Positions 45,643 through 53,938 of a DNA stretch of 64,000 nucleotides are shown piece after piece. Below the pieces are notes generated by a model. It worked only from the letters and a program-made list of their open reading frames with translations. It searched no databases and was not told where the DNA came from. Positions within the stretch are counted from its first letter, which is position 1, and each line of letters begins with the position of its first letter. This DNA comes from Sphingosinicellaceae bacterium (lineage in GTDB: Bacteria > Pseudomonadota > Alphaproteobacteria > Sphingomonadales > Sphingomonadaceae): assembly GCA_019285715.1 (NCBI GenBank), contig CP079108.1, positions 4,045,001-4,109,000 on the forward strand, written 5' to 3'. The translations under genes and the position numbers were made by a program.

Positions 45643-46446
45643 TCAGCCGCCGCTGATTGACGCGAGCGCAAGAAGCGCTGTTTGAGCGGGGGCTGTCAGC
45701 AACCCTGCTGCGACGCCCTCGGTTAGGTTTCGCAGACTCTTCCCTGTTTCTCGCAGAATTGAGGCTACGGGACTGGGCTTCTGTAACTGTGCCTTGATTG
45801 TCGCTAGATCGCCCTCGACGTCTGATCGCAACGGACTATTATCGCAACCAATGAGCGCGTCTTCGGCAGCTTTGACCGCCCGCTCTATCGCGACGTTGTC
45901 AAGGTGATTTTCTATCGTCATAGTTGATCGGCTCGTTCCCTGCTGCATTCCGCCAATGATGCCATGCGCATGGATAGTATTATTTGTTATTGGTTGTGGA
46001 TCAACAGCGATAAATTCGTCAACGCCTAAGTTGGACTGACGCAACCGAAATCTGATATATTCCCATTGATCGTTGATCTTATCATCCAAGACAGTGACAG
46101 CGCTGGGACCCAGATTAATACTCTTCACTAGCGTCAATACACCTAGGCTCATTGTTTTGTAAGTTTCGGTGAGTGATAGGCCCGTCAGGTGTCTGAGTTC
46201 AGCAGCATCAAGATTACTCCTTGAACGGAAGCGCTTTAGCTCGGCAAGACTGTCGTCCACCAATTCAATCGTAGCTGCTTCTAACAACGAAAGCGCACGT
46301 TTGACGGTCATCCCAGAGTTAAGCCGTCCGCTTGCGGCATTAACGCCGATCATCTCCTTGACTGATCGTTCGAGATGCCGCGATGCTATAAGCCCAGTTC
46401 GCCTTGCCAGTTCGTTAAAGTCATCGAATGTTGGCTTGTGTTCCAT
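45643..46446 (-). CDS. Orphan protein of unknown function in low-GC DNA
   Basis: A 267-residue protein that I do not recognise. It appears mostly helical, with a charged N-terminal half (ERSVKEMIGVNAASGRLNSG), a central segment NNTIHAHGIIGGMQQGTSRS and a C-terminal glycine-alanine-rich hydrophobic end (EGVAAGLLTAPAQTALLALA). Base composition and codon use are clearly more AT-rich than in neighbouring genes, a sign of transfer. The end with a hydrophobic tail recalls some phage-defence proteins, but that is only an impression. The ATG at 46446 is chosen; a GTG at 46455 would add three residues. Confidence 0.65.
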   Translation of the reverse strand: MEHKPTFDDFNELARRTGLIASRHLERSVKEMIGVNAASGRLNSGMTVKRALSLLEAATIELVDDSLAELKRFRSRSNLDAAELRHLTGLSLTETYKTMSLGVLTLVKSINLGPSAVTVLDDKINDQWEYIRFRLRQSNLGVDEFIAVDPQPITNNTIHAHGIIGGMQQGTSRSTMTIENHLDNVAIERAVKAAEDALIGCDNSPLRSDVEGDLATIKAQLQKPSPVASILRETGKSLRNLTEGVAAGLLTAPAQTALLALASISGG

Positions 46447-46648
46447 AATGCTCACTTGGTTGCATGGAGCATATCCGAGGCGAAAAACTGTGGCGACCTA
46501 AAAATGATATGCTTACTTGAGTGTACTTGCTCAGATACACCTGCGTCGCCTGCGACGAACTGAGTGAATTTGCCGTTGAACGGGTTTAGCCATCATCGTA
46601 TAAACAGTTACCGGAGAGTTAACCGGCAGCGTGCGTAAGCGGGGCTAG
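46447..46648. other. AT-rich upstream region of the orphan gene
   Basis: The 200 nt upstream of the orphan gene share its lower GC content and contain GTACTTGCTCAGATACACC-like sequence but no gene. This probably marks one edge of the transferred segment. Confidence 0.4.
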
Positions 46649-46722
46649 CCTCGCGTAATCACAGGGTTATCCCGCGCTTCGTCAGGGGGCAAGCGACCTG
46701 AAAATGGTGTGATTACGCGAGG
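46649..46722. repeat. 15-bp perfect inverted repeat with 44-nt spacer
   Basis: CCTCGCGTAATCACA (46649-46663) is repeated inverted as TGTGATTACGCGAGG (46708-46722). The spacer contains a second small pair (TCAGG and CCTGA), so the whole can fold as one branched hairpin. The inner edges read ACA and TGT, as in the ends of some DDE transposons facing each other. No transposase or recombinase gene adjoins it. Confidence 0.6.
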
Positions 46723-47155
46723 GGGTAGCTTCAAACTCCAAGCGCGCATAGGCACCCGTACGTCCGTCTGCTGCTCCGTGCCAGCGCAGGGGGCACACCC
46801 GTCTTATCAATTATGGATCACGATGCCGCTGAGGTTGGCAGGGAAGGCCACTGGCGAGGCTGGCGCTCGGCCTTGGCGGCCATCATGGCCGGTCAGCCTG
46901 CCGATGCTCAGCGGGGCTGCGGCTGTATCGAATACCACCGATCGCGATACCGTTTGCCAGTGCGTATCGGAATATAGTTGTTGCCCCCTGATGATCCGTA
47001 CGCGGCCCCAGTCGCGGAGCAGCCCCGCTCGTTCGTCAATACCGCTCAGTCCGGCACCGGGGGCTTTCGGCCTGCTAAGTCCGGCGAACCGCTGGCGAGG
47101 GCTACGGCGTCCCCATGGCTTACACCGGGCCAGCCATCGCCATACCAGCATCGTC
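46723..47155. other. Intergenic stretch with no supported gene
   Basis: A minus-strand frame at 46807-47151 has the words LLRDWGRVRI, faintly like a WGR domain, but the rest does not fit and there is no ribosome site. Nothing else is seen. Confidence 0.35.
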
Positions 47156-47353
47156 CTAGCTTATAACGATTAGGCGTTGAGCCTCGACCTGCTCAGCGGC
47201 AGCTATTAGTCGCCGTGCCGTCTCACGCGCCGATGCGATAGTTAGCGTGGGGGTTTGAGCACTAAAACCTCCGACGACGATCTCGTCCTCAGAGACATCG
47301 ACTGTCAGCGCCCCTTCGTGAACAGGGATAATCTTGATTTCACGGTCTCGCAT
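47156..47353 (-). CDS. Small hypothetical protein
   Basis: A 65-residue acidic-to-neutral protein (MRDREIKIIPVHEGALTVDV as start) with strand-like segments, then a helix (SARETARRLIAAAEQVEAQR). The ATG at 47353 follows AGAGAGG at a good distance; the ATG at 47359 is too close to it. Codon-position GC is coding-like. Function unknown. Confidence 0.5.
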   Translation of the reverse strand: MRDREIKIIPVHEGALTVDVSEDEIVVGGFSAQTPTLTIASARETARRLIAAAEQVEAQRLIVIS

Positions 47354-47359
47354 GACCAT

Positions 47360-47764
47360 GCCTCTCTGCGATCACCTTAACGGGCAGTCTGCCCCCCTCT
47401 ATGGGTTCGGCCGACAGTAAGCAATGTCCTCGCACAGTCGCTGCCGGCCCGATGATTTTTAATTTGAAGAAGAGCGAGATCAGTAGGAAGTGTGCAATGC
47501 AAGCCATCCACAAGTGCCGGTCGGCGTTGCCGTCCCCGGACAGATCTTGGAGCAAGTCTGCCGCCAAGGCCTTGCAGATAGGACCTACCCATGCCTGCCA
47601 AGGCTAACGCAGTCATATCTTAAGCAGGATGTTGGCTTGGTGCTGACGCTACGTCCGCGCCAGTCAAGCGTCCGCCGGGCGTCAGTCCGACTTTTCAAAG
47701 CTTCACAGTTCACCAAGATTCTTAAACGCTGTTTTCGGCTACCCGGCTGCTTCGTAGAATCAGA
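47360..47764. other. Intergenic stretch, no gene seen
   Basis: About 400 nt of mixed composition. No frame shows family resemblance, and no terminator with a T-run was found beyond the oxidoreductase stop. Confidence 0.4.
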
Positions 47765-48706
47765 TCAGAAGTCGAATGGCATGACGGTAGTTCTTGAGCC
47801 AAGCATGAGCGCATCCGCGACCAGCTGAAATGGCGCTGCGTCGACATTGGACCTGAGCCCGTTCAGCAACTGCACAAACTCTTTGTAGATTCTAGGATAT
47901 TCATCAGCCGGTCCCTCAAAGAGCGGCCCTTTACCGCAATCTAACCGCGAGCCGCCGTTGTCGAGCGTGAGTTTGGTGCCATCGACTGTTTCGACATCGA
48001 TAGACCAGGTCTGCGGCCCGGTCTGGCGCCAGTCGAACTCACCTATCAGCTGCTCATCGGTGGCAAGGCCGGTGCTGAAGGTCAGGTTGGCGGCGATGGG
48101 CATCTGGCGGTTGCTTGGAACGAACAGCTCTGCGGCGCTCACGAATACGGGTTCGGGTAGGATACGGGTAACGATCGACAGGGCGTTTATACCGGGATCG
48201 AAGATGCCTAGACCGCCTGCCCCTAGGATCCAGTCTTGACCCGGATGCCAGCGCCGCAGGTCTTCTTTCCACCTGATGCAGAGTGACTTAAGCGTCTTGC
48301 CAGCCAGCAACTCGGCGGCCCGCTCGACGGCCGCATTGTGCCGGGCGTGGTACGTGGCGAAGGCTACCCTACCGGCCGCCTCGGCACGGCGGGCAATGTC
48401 GCCGACCTCCGTTACAGTCGCCGCTGGCGGCTTTTCGAGCAGCACATGCTTACCCGCCGCCAGGCATGCGGCAGCGATCGAACGGCGCGGTCCAGGCGGG
48501 GTGCAGATTGATACGGCGCTGAGGTCGGGGACCGCGTTGAGCATCTCATCATAGCTGGCGAAAGCGGGCACGCCTTCCGGCGCCGCTCCGCCACCGACGT
48601 TGGACACCGCGACGAGTTCAAACTCGGGTGTGGCTGAGATCGCCGGGACGTGCTGGTCGCGCGCGATCTTGCCGAAGCCGATGATGCCGATGGGGTGCTT
48701 AGCCAT
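47765..48706 (-). CDS. Gfo/Idh/MocA-family sugar dehydrogenase (galactose 1-dehydrogenase-like)
   Basis: A 313-residue NAD(P) oxidoreductase. The Rossmann motif IGIIGFGKIARDQHVPAISA and the Glu-Lys-Pro motif in HVLLEKPPAATVTEV identify the Gfo/Idh/MocA family. The overall length and segments such as WHPGQDWILGAGGLGIFDPG resemble D-galactose 1-dehydrogenase, so oxidation of an aldose to a lactone is likely. The ATG at 48706 gives the normal family N-terminus. On the same strand just upstream lies a fragment of a GH1-like glycosidase, so the two once formed a sugar-use pair. Confidence 0.9.
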   Translation of the reverse strand: MAKHPIGIIGFGKIARDQHVPAISATPEFELVAVSNVGGGAAPEGVPAFASYDEMLNAVPDLSAVSICTPPGPRRSIAAACLAAGKHVLLEKPPAATVTEVGDIARRAEAAGRVAFATYHARHNAAVERAAELLAGKTLKSLCIRWKEDLRRWHPGQDWILGAGGLGIFDPGINALSIVTRILPEPVFVSAAELFVPSNRQMPIAANLTFSTGLATDEQLIGEFDWRQTGPQTWSIDVETVDGTKLTLDNGGSRLDCGKGPLFEGPADEYPRIYKEFVQLLNGLRSNVDAAPFQLVADALMLGSRTTVMPFDF

Positions 48707-48852
48707 TACTCGTCCTTTGTGGGCTGGAAGGCGTTGCGGCACCGCCCTTGGGGCAAGGCTTTCCGATATCGGTTCACGGGCTCCGAACCGGATGTCAGCC
48801 CGCGAGGTTGGTTTGCCTTATTGATTTGATAACCCCGCCGTAGAAGCCCGAG

Positions 48853-49158
48853 TCAATGGCGAACCGTCCCCGGCGGGAAATGACACAGATCGACGATAGG
48901 CACGATATTGGTTCGGACTAGATGCCCAAAGGTCACGTCGGCAAACTCCCATTCATAGCGGCCGGATCCGCGGAAGGTCGTACGCATCGGCGGCCCGTAG
49001 CGCAGATAGCCGACGCCGATCTCGTCGAGCAGTGCGAAGCCCTCCCGCCCGCGCCGGTAGTGGTCGCACTTCGCCATCTCGTCGACCCGCACAATCCCGC
49101 CCTTGACCGTTGGAATGCTGTTTTCGATACCGGTGCCGAACATAAGCGGAGCCATCAT
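48853..49158 (-). pseudogene. N-terminal fragment of a GH1-like glycosidase
   Basis: From the ATG at 49158 the frame gives MFGTGIENSIPTVKGGIVRV and runs parallel to the intact gene at 39130 up to VPIVDLCHF, then diverges (PPGTVRH) and stops. The relative continues with GLPDWVGNFQ and some 340 more residues, including both catalytic Glu residues, so this copy is truncated and inactive. A start site with AGGAAACAGGG upstream remains. Confidence 0.82.
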
Positions 49159-49757
49159 ACCCTGTTTCCTTGTCGGTCCATGTACGGGTCGGAGCCTCGG
49201 CGGGTTACACGACGACGTTTCCGCTATCCGACGATGCGCCAACCGCCGTCCCCGGAGGCCGATCTCGCCAAGCCCCCGACCTTTAAGCATCAGGCGAGCC
49301 ACCATCCGTCAAACGCCGTGCGTGATCTTGAACACCGTATCGCCCTACGAGTTGGTCGGCAGACCGTCTTGCCATGCGATTCCGACCAGTCCCCTTCTTG
49401 CGGCAACCGTCCATGTGGATGATCCGGCGCTTATCAAGCTTGATATTTAAGATTTTCTCTAAATTTTCCCCCCTAAACATCGCACGACCGTGCTTTTCTT
49501 GCTGCATAGCCAACCACCCCGCCTCGCCGGACCGCGGAAACGCAGGTACCCATTGTAAGCACAGCAATAAGAGTGTTTGTCAGGGTTGCGTTCCGGCAAC
49601 AACTCATTGAGGTCACACTACGCAAGCTGGCCTGTATCGTGCAAATGGGGCTGGGCAGAGCAAAAAGTTGGCACTTTTGTAAACGCCGCTCGGTGCTCAC
49701 GTGCATAACATATACCGGCTTGAGATCAGGACGCGACGGAATTTAGATCGGAAAGTT
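49159..49757. other. Intergenic stretch, no gene seen
   Basis: About 600 nt between the divergent GH1 fragment and the stress locus. It includes an AT-rich block near 49440-49470. A minus-strand frame (49283-49567) has no family resemblance. Confidence 0.4.
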
Positions 49758-49783
49758 GTAACTTTGACCTGGTCGCCGCCGAA
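49758..49783 (+). promoter_or_regulatory. Candidate ECF-sigma promoter of the DUF1223 locus
   Basis: GTAACT (49758-49763), a 16-nt spacer, then CGAA (49780-49783), 32 nt before the DUF1223 start. It shares layout with the site at 23696. The ECF sigma gene at 52556 in the same locus is the obvious candidate for recognising it. Confidence 0.6.
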
Positions 49784-49814
49784 GATGGCCTTGAGAGCTT
49801 CGGAGAGTGTCGTG

Positions 49815-50498
49815 ATGACCCTATCGTTCACCAGCATGGCTGCCATCGCGGGTTTGATCGCCGCGCCGGCGCTCGCCGATGCAGCGCATCCGACGATCGT
49901 TGAATTGTATCAGAGCCAAGGCTGTTCTTCGTGTCCGCCCGCGTTGAAGAATATCGCCGCGATCGCAGACCGCCCCGGCGTACTGGCGCTGACTTTCGCG
50001 GTGACCTATTGGGATCAACTCGGCTGGAAGGATAGCTTCGCTACGCCCGCCTTTACCCAGCGGCAGTGGGACTATGCCAAGGGACTTCATCACGATCAGG
50101 TCTGGACGCCGCAGGTGGTCGTCGACGGCCGTCACGACGTCGTGGGGGCGCGGGCGAGCGAGATCGAAGCCCTACTTGCCAAGGCGTCGCGACCGAATGC
50201 GCCGTCGTTAACACTGACTGGCGATACTGTCTCGGTCGGTGCCGGGACTGCTCCCGTCCAGGGTGCCAGTGTCTGGCTGGTGCGTTACGATCCGCGAACT
50301 ATACAGGTCGCGATCAAGGCGGGCGAGAACGATGGCCGCACGCTCGGCCATCGCAATGTCGTGCGCCAGTTGGTCAAGCTGGGCAGTTGGCAGGGCACGC
50401 CTCGAACCTACAAGCTTTCGCCACCTGTGGCAGGGTTATCGACTGCCGTTCTAGTCCAGCCGACTGGCGGCGCCATTATCGCCGCGGTTCGTGGCTGA
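49815..50498 (+). CDS. DUF1223-family secreted thioredoxin-like protein
   Basis: A 227-residue exported protein. The signal peptide (TLSFTSMAAIAGLIAAPALA) precedes the family signature VELYQSQGCSSCPPALKNIA with a CSSC pair, then FAVTYWDQLGWKDSFATPAF and TPQVVVDGRHDVVG. DUF1223 has a thioredoxin-related fold, and its exact role is unknown. GGAGAG lies 8 nt before the ATG at 49815; the frame extends upstream to 49701 without a signal-like start. It is the first gene of a six-gene block controlled by an ECF sigma/NrsF pair. Confidence 0.88.
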   Translation: MTLSFTSMAAIAGLIAAPALADAAHPTIVELYQSQGCSSCPPALKNIAAIADRPGVLALTFAVTYWDQLGWKDSFATPAFTQRQWDYAKGLHHDQVWTPQVVVDGRHDVVGARASEIEALLAKASRPNAPSLTLTGDTVSVGAGTAPVQGASVWLVRYDPRTIQVAIKAGENDGRTLGHRNVVRQLVKLGSWQGTPRTYKLSPPVAGLSTAVLVQPTGGAIIAAVRG

Positions 50499-50516
50499 AC
50501 CAAGTTTTCACCCCCG

Positions 50517-50539
50517 CCGCTTGCCGTTGGGGCAAGCGG
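50517..50539 (+). promoter_or_regulatory. Leader hairpin before the MXKDX gene
   Basis: CCGCTTGCC and GGCAAGCGG form a perfect 9-bp stem with a 5-nt loop, 21 nt before the ATG of the MXKDX gene and after the DUF1223 stop. There is no T-run, so it may stabilise or process the mRNA rather than end transcription. Confidence 0.5.
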
Positions 50540-50560
50540 CCAAACACGAGAGAGACGATC

Positions 50561-50821
50561 ATGACTTACAAGACTCTGATGATTGCCACAGCCGTCGCTG
50601 CGCTGGGTGCCACTGGTGCCATGGCGCAGGACACGACCAAGGCTCCTAGCGCCGACGCCATGGCGACGCACGACGCCATGGCGTCGGATCATATGGCTCC
50701 CAAGACCAAGATGACCAAGTCACAGATGAAGAAGCACGACGCGATGATGAAGCGTGATGCGATGAAGCACGATTCGATGAAGCCGGATGCGATGAAGCAC
50801 GACGCTCCGGCTCCGCAGTAA
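50561..50821 (+). CDS. Pentapeptide MXKDX repeat protein
   Basis: An 86-residue exported protein: signal peptide (YKTLMIATAVAALGATGAMA), then a Met-, Lys-, His- and Asp-rich tail. Units such as MKRDA, MKHDS, MKPDA and MKHDA occur in tandem near the C-terminus, the MXKDX-type repeat. Such Met/His-rich tails could bind copper or other metals, or be sacrificial methionine targets for oxidants; neither is shown. Its setting beside a Mo-oxidoreductase of the methionine-sulfoxide-reductase type makes the latter idea attractive. Confidence 0.88.
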   Translation: MTYKTLMIATAVAALGATGAMAQDTTKAPSADAMATHDAMASDHMAPKTKMTKSQMKKHDAMMKRDAMKHDSMKPDAMKHDAPAPQ

Positions 50822-50830
50822 GCGCAAACC

Positions 50831-50869
50831 TGCGGGCGATGAGGGCTGCGTTCTACCTCATCGCCCGCA
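50831..50869 (+). terminator. Strong hairpin after the MXKDX gene
   Basis: TGCGGGCGATGAGG pairs perfectly with CCTCATCGCCCGCA around an 11-nt loop, 9 nt past the stop codon, followed by a T-rich TTCGTTCGATT. It could raise MXKDX output relative to the genes downstream. Confidence 0.75.
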
Positions 50870-50903
50870 TTCGTTCGATTGGCGCCGAGTTTTAGGACGC
50901 ACA

Positions 50904-51782
50904 ATGGCCCCTGTCGCCGACACCCCTGTAGTTGCCGAAGCGCCCCCGCCGGAAGTTGGCCGCGTATACTACCGTCACCGTTTCCTCACGCGTCTGTGCC
51001 ACTGGATCAACGCGCTCTGCATCGGTTTTTTGCTGGCCAGCGGTCTCAACATCCTCAACGCCCATCCGGCGCTCTACTGGGGAAATTACGGAGCCGACGC
51101 CGACGTCGGCCGCCGCTGGCTTGAAATCGGCGCGATGGACAAGCCCGACGGCCGTGTCATGGGCACGACCCGTCTCGGGTCGCTGTCGGTCGATACCAGC
51201 GGTATTCTCGGCACAAACGCCGACGCTGACGGTGAAGTTCAGCAACAAGCATTCCCGCGCTGGGTCACCTTCCCGGCAGACCGCGATCTCGCGACCGCGC
51301 GCCGATGGCATTTCTTCTTTGCCTGGTTGTTCATTGTCAGCGGACTCGTATATCTAATTTTCGGCTTGTTCACGCGTCACTTGCAGAACGATGTCTGGCC
51401 GCGGCTCAAAGAGCTCTCCCCGCAAAACCTTTGGAGCGACATTGCCAATCACGCCAAGTTGCGGTTCCCGCGTGGCGAGGATGACAAGCACTATCATATC
51501 CTCCAGAAGATCGCATACGGCGGCACAGTCTTCGTGCTCTTACCGCTGATGATCTTGACCGGGCTGTCGATGTCCCCTGGTTTCAATGCCGCGCTGGGCG
51601 GGGCCTTGCCGAGCCTGTTCGGTGGCCGAGCCTCGGCGCGATCGATCCACTTCATCGTCACCAACCTGACGGTCGCTTTTATCGTCGTCCATGTCTTGAT
51701 GGTCGTCCTGGCCGGACCGTGGAACCAGATGCGGTCGATGATCACCGGACGGTATGATGTCGGCAAGGAGCGCCGCCCATGA
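50904..51782 (+). CDS. Di-heme cytochrome b561-like membrane subunit
   Basis: A 292-residue membrane protein with four or five hydrophobic segments. Histidines in HRFLTRLCHWINALCIGFLL, RRWHFFFAWLFIVSGLVYL, and near the C-terminal helices (HFIVTNLTVAFIVVHVLMVV) fit heme ligands of cytochrome b561/Ni-Fe-hydrogenase-type b subunits. Its stop overlaps the start of the Mo-oxidoreductase (ATGA), so it is probably the quinol-oxidising partner of that enzyme, like MsrQ with MsrP, though the sequence differs from MsrQ. Confidence 0.87.
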   Translation: MAPVADTPVVAEAPPPEVGRVYYRHRFLTRLCHWINALCIGFLLASGLNILNAHPALYWGNYGADADVGRRWLEIGAMDKPDGRVMGTTRLGSLSVDTSGILGTNADADGEVQQQAFPRWVTFPADRDLATARRWHFFFAWLFIVSGLVYLIFGLFTRHLQNDVWPRLKELSPQNLWSDIANHAKLRFPRGEDDKHYHILQKIAYGGTVFVLLPLMILTGLSMSPGFNAALGGALPSLFGGRASARSIHFIVTNLTVAFIVVHVLMVVLAGPWNQMRSMITGRYDVGKERRP

Positions 51783-52555
51783 CAATCCTTACCCGACGTT
51801 CGCTGATCAGCGTGGGTGCCGGCGGCCTGGTTCTCGCCGGGTGCGACAGACTGTCGAGTTCGATGGGAGCCAACACCTTCGTCGATAAGGCGGAAAATGC
51901 CACCTACGGCTGGCAGAGGTTGATCGGCGGTCGGACTTTGGCGCAAGAGTTCAGCGCTGCCGATATCTCGCCGGTGTTCAAGGCGAACGGTTCGACCGAC
52001 CCGACCGATGATGTCTACCGGCGGCACGTCGACGAAGGCTTCAGGAATTGGCGGCTCAAGATCGACGGACTGGTGGCGCGGCCGACGTCGCTGTCGATCG
52101 AGCAACTGCGCGGATTACCCGCCCGGACCCAGATTACCCGACATGACTGCGTCGAGGGGTGGAGTGCGATCGGGCAATGGAGCGGGCCGCAACTTGGGCC
52201 GTTGCTCAAGGCTGCGGGGTTGCTACCGACTGCGAAGTACATCGTCTTCCACTGCGCCGACAATTACGGTGGTGAGGTATCGAAGGGCGGGATGCAATCT
52301 ACCGGCCTCTACTACGAGAGTATCGACCTCAACGACGCCTTTCACCCTCAAACGATCGTAGCCCACTCGATGGCCGGCAAACCGCTGACCGTCGCCCACG
52401 GAGCACCATGTCGAATGCGGATCGAACGCCAGCTCGGCTACAAGCATGCCAAGTACGTCATGCGCATTCAAGCGGTCGATAGCTTCGCGCATATGGAGCT
52501 GGGCAAGGGCGGTTATTGGGAAGACCGTGGCTACGAATGGTATGCAGGAATCTGA
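51779..52555 (+). CDS. Exported sulfite-oxidase-family molybdopterin oxidoreductase
   Basis: A 258-residue protein with a twin-arginine-like start (TRRSLISVGAGGLVLAGCDR); the Cys in LAGC might also be a lipidation site. The Mo-ligand Cys124 is in TRHDCVEGWSAIGQWSGPQL. Other family segments are FHCADNYGG and AHSMAGKPLTVAHGAPCRMR. It resembles the catalytic subunit of periplasmic methionine-sulfoxide or similar reductases. It is translationally coupled to the cytochrome b gene and ends directly before the sigma gene (TGAGTG). Confidence 0.88.
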   Translation: MTILTRRSLISVGAGGLVLAGCDRLSSSMGANTFVDKAENATYGWQRLIGGRTLAQEFSAADISPVFKANGSTDPTDDVYRRHVDEGFRNWRLKIDGLVARPTSLSIEQLRGLPARTQITRHDCVEGWSAIGQWSGPQLGPLLKAAGLLPTAKYIVFHCADNYGGEVSKGGMQSTGLYYESIDLNDAFHPQTIVAHSMAGKPLTVAHGAPCRMRIERQLGYKHAKYVMRIQAVDSFAHMELGKGGYWEDRGYEWYAGI

Positions 52556-53102
52556 GTGTCCCGCGCTTGGGACACGCTGATGATCGCCGGGCAAGCCGGC
52601 GATGGTCCTGCCTACCGGCATTTGCTCGACGATTTGCAAACGTGGCTCGAACGCTACTATCGCCGCCGCCTGGATCCAGACAGTGACGATGATGCCGTTC
52701 AGGACGTTTTGATTTCATTCCATCCCGGACGCCACACCTATGGTGATGGGCGACTTTTCGGTCCGTGCCTTGCGGCGATCGCCCGATACAAATGGATCCA
52801 CCGGCTGCGATCGATGACCGCGCGCCCTCTCGAGATGCTTCCTGAGGGCGACGCGGTACCAAAGCATGGTAACGGCCGATACGGGATACGCGGCGATCGG
52901 CGCGACTGTTCTCGGACTGCTCGAGACGTTGAAGCCGGCACAAGCGAGCGTCATCCGCTTGGTCAAGCTGCAAGGCTTCAGCATCGAAGAAGCAGCAATG
53001 GCGACCGGACAAGGTACGGCGCTGGTCAAAGTCAACATCCACAGGGGTTTGGTTCGATTGGCCAGACGAGCCGGAGAGCACGGAGATGATCGCATTGGCT
53101 AA
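52556..53102 (+). pseudogene. ECF-type sigma factor gene with a frameshift
   Basis: The first frame (GTG 52556) encodes sigma region 2: DDAVQDVLISFH, TYGDGRLFGPCLAAIARYKW and IHRLRS. Near 52860, after GDAVPKHG, the homology leaves this frame and continues one frame over from 52866: LLETLKPAQASVIRLVKLQG, FSIEEAAMATGQGTALVKVN and IHRGLVRLA, which is region 4. Together they make a complete SigF-like ECF factor of about 180 residues, with one extra base (or two missing). It is either a real loss-of-function change or a sequencing error. The reading frame of the first part otherwise runs on to 53089 with nonsense sequence. Confidence 0.85.
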
Positions 53103-53742
53103 AAGGTCATCGAGTGAGGCACTTGTCGACAGCCTCGTCGCGGACCTTGCCCCTGTGCAAGTACGCTGCGCCGGGCGTGATGGCATGGTTGTGCTGGCCC
53201 TTGCCGCCGTTGAACTTGTCCTCATCCTAAGCATGGCCCGGCCGCGGCCTGACCTGCTAGCCGCGATGAACAGCACGATGTTCTGGTGGAAGATGGCGAG
53301 CTGCTTTTCATTGGCGCTATCCGGAGGCACGGCGGTTGTATTGGCCCTCGACCCGGCTGGCGCGCCCCGGCGGTGGTGGTGGGCCTTGGCGAGCGTTGCG
53401 CTGGTCGCGGTCGCAGTTGTTTTCGGCAATTCAATGGAGATGCCGCATGGCCTCGCGGCCCGGCTGCAATGGCACGAAGGCGTGAAGTGCGCCGCCCTGA
53501 CGCTGGTCTACGCGCTGCCGATAGCATTGATGCTCACAATGCTGGCCAGTCGTGCAGCGCCGACGAAACCGCGACTGGTAGCATGGGCCGCTGGCTTCGG
53601 CAGTGCCGGCTGGGGTGCGTTCGCGTTCGCGTGGAGCTGCTGGCACGACGACCCGTTGTATGTCGTTGTATGGTACGGCGGCGCAGTCCTCAGCTGCACG
53701 GTGCTCGCCCGCCTGGTACTCTTCCGCTGGATCAAATGGTGA
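53086..53742 (+). CDS. NrsF/DUF1109-type anti-sigma factor
   Basis: A 218-residue membrane protein with six hydrophobic segments, beginning with a cytoplasmic stretch ALAKRSSSEALVDSLVADLA and including MFWWKMASCFSLALSGGTAV. This is the pattern of DUF1109 proteins such as NrsF, which hold the ECF factor SigF at the membrane in Caulobacter. The cysteines in its membrane part (such as ASCFSLAL and AWSCWHDDP) could sense metals or oxidants. It overlaps the end of the sigma reading frame by 17 nt. The frame is intact. Confidence 0.9.
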   Translation: MIALAKRSSSEALVDSLVADLAPVQVRCAGRDGMVVLALAAVELVLILSMARPRPDLLAAMNSTMFWWKMASCFSLALSGGTAVVLALDPAGAPRRWWWALASVALVAVAVVFGNSMEMPHGLAARLQWHEGVKCAALTLVYALPIALMLTMLASRAAPTKPRLVAWAAGFGSAGWGAFAFAWSCWHDDPLYVVVWYGGAVLSCTVLARLVLFRWIKW

Positions 53743-53938
53743 TCGTCGTTCGCGTCGAACGCCTCGCGTCAACGTGCGGGCATGTTGGCTACGGCAAACA
53801 GCTTAGCAAAGTTTGGCATATGCGGATCAGGCTTGTCTTCCAGTCATGCTTGCCTACTACGAGCCTAATAGTATCTGGGTTTTTGCGTAGACTTACGCTG
53901 ATCTGTCTATGTCACATATGGCACGAGTTGGAGGCAAA

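Noticed and set aside
46807-47151. Possible WGR-domain remnant (LLRDWGRVRI) on the minus strand
   Set aside because: Only about ten residues agree; the rest does not fit the domain and there is no start signal.
52866-53102. Separate small DNA-binding protein from ATG 52866
   Set aside because: It is region 4 of the sigma factor, and the first part lies directly upstream in another frame; a split gene explains both better.
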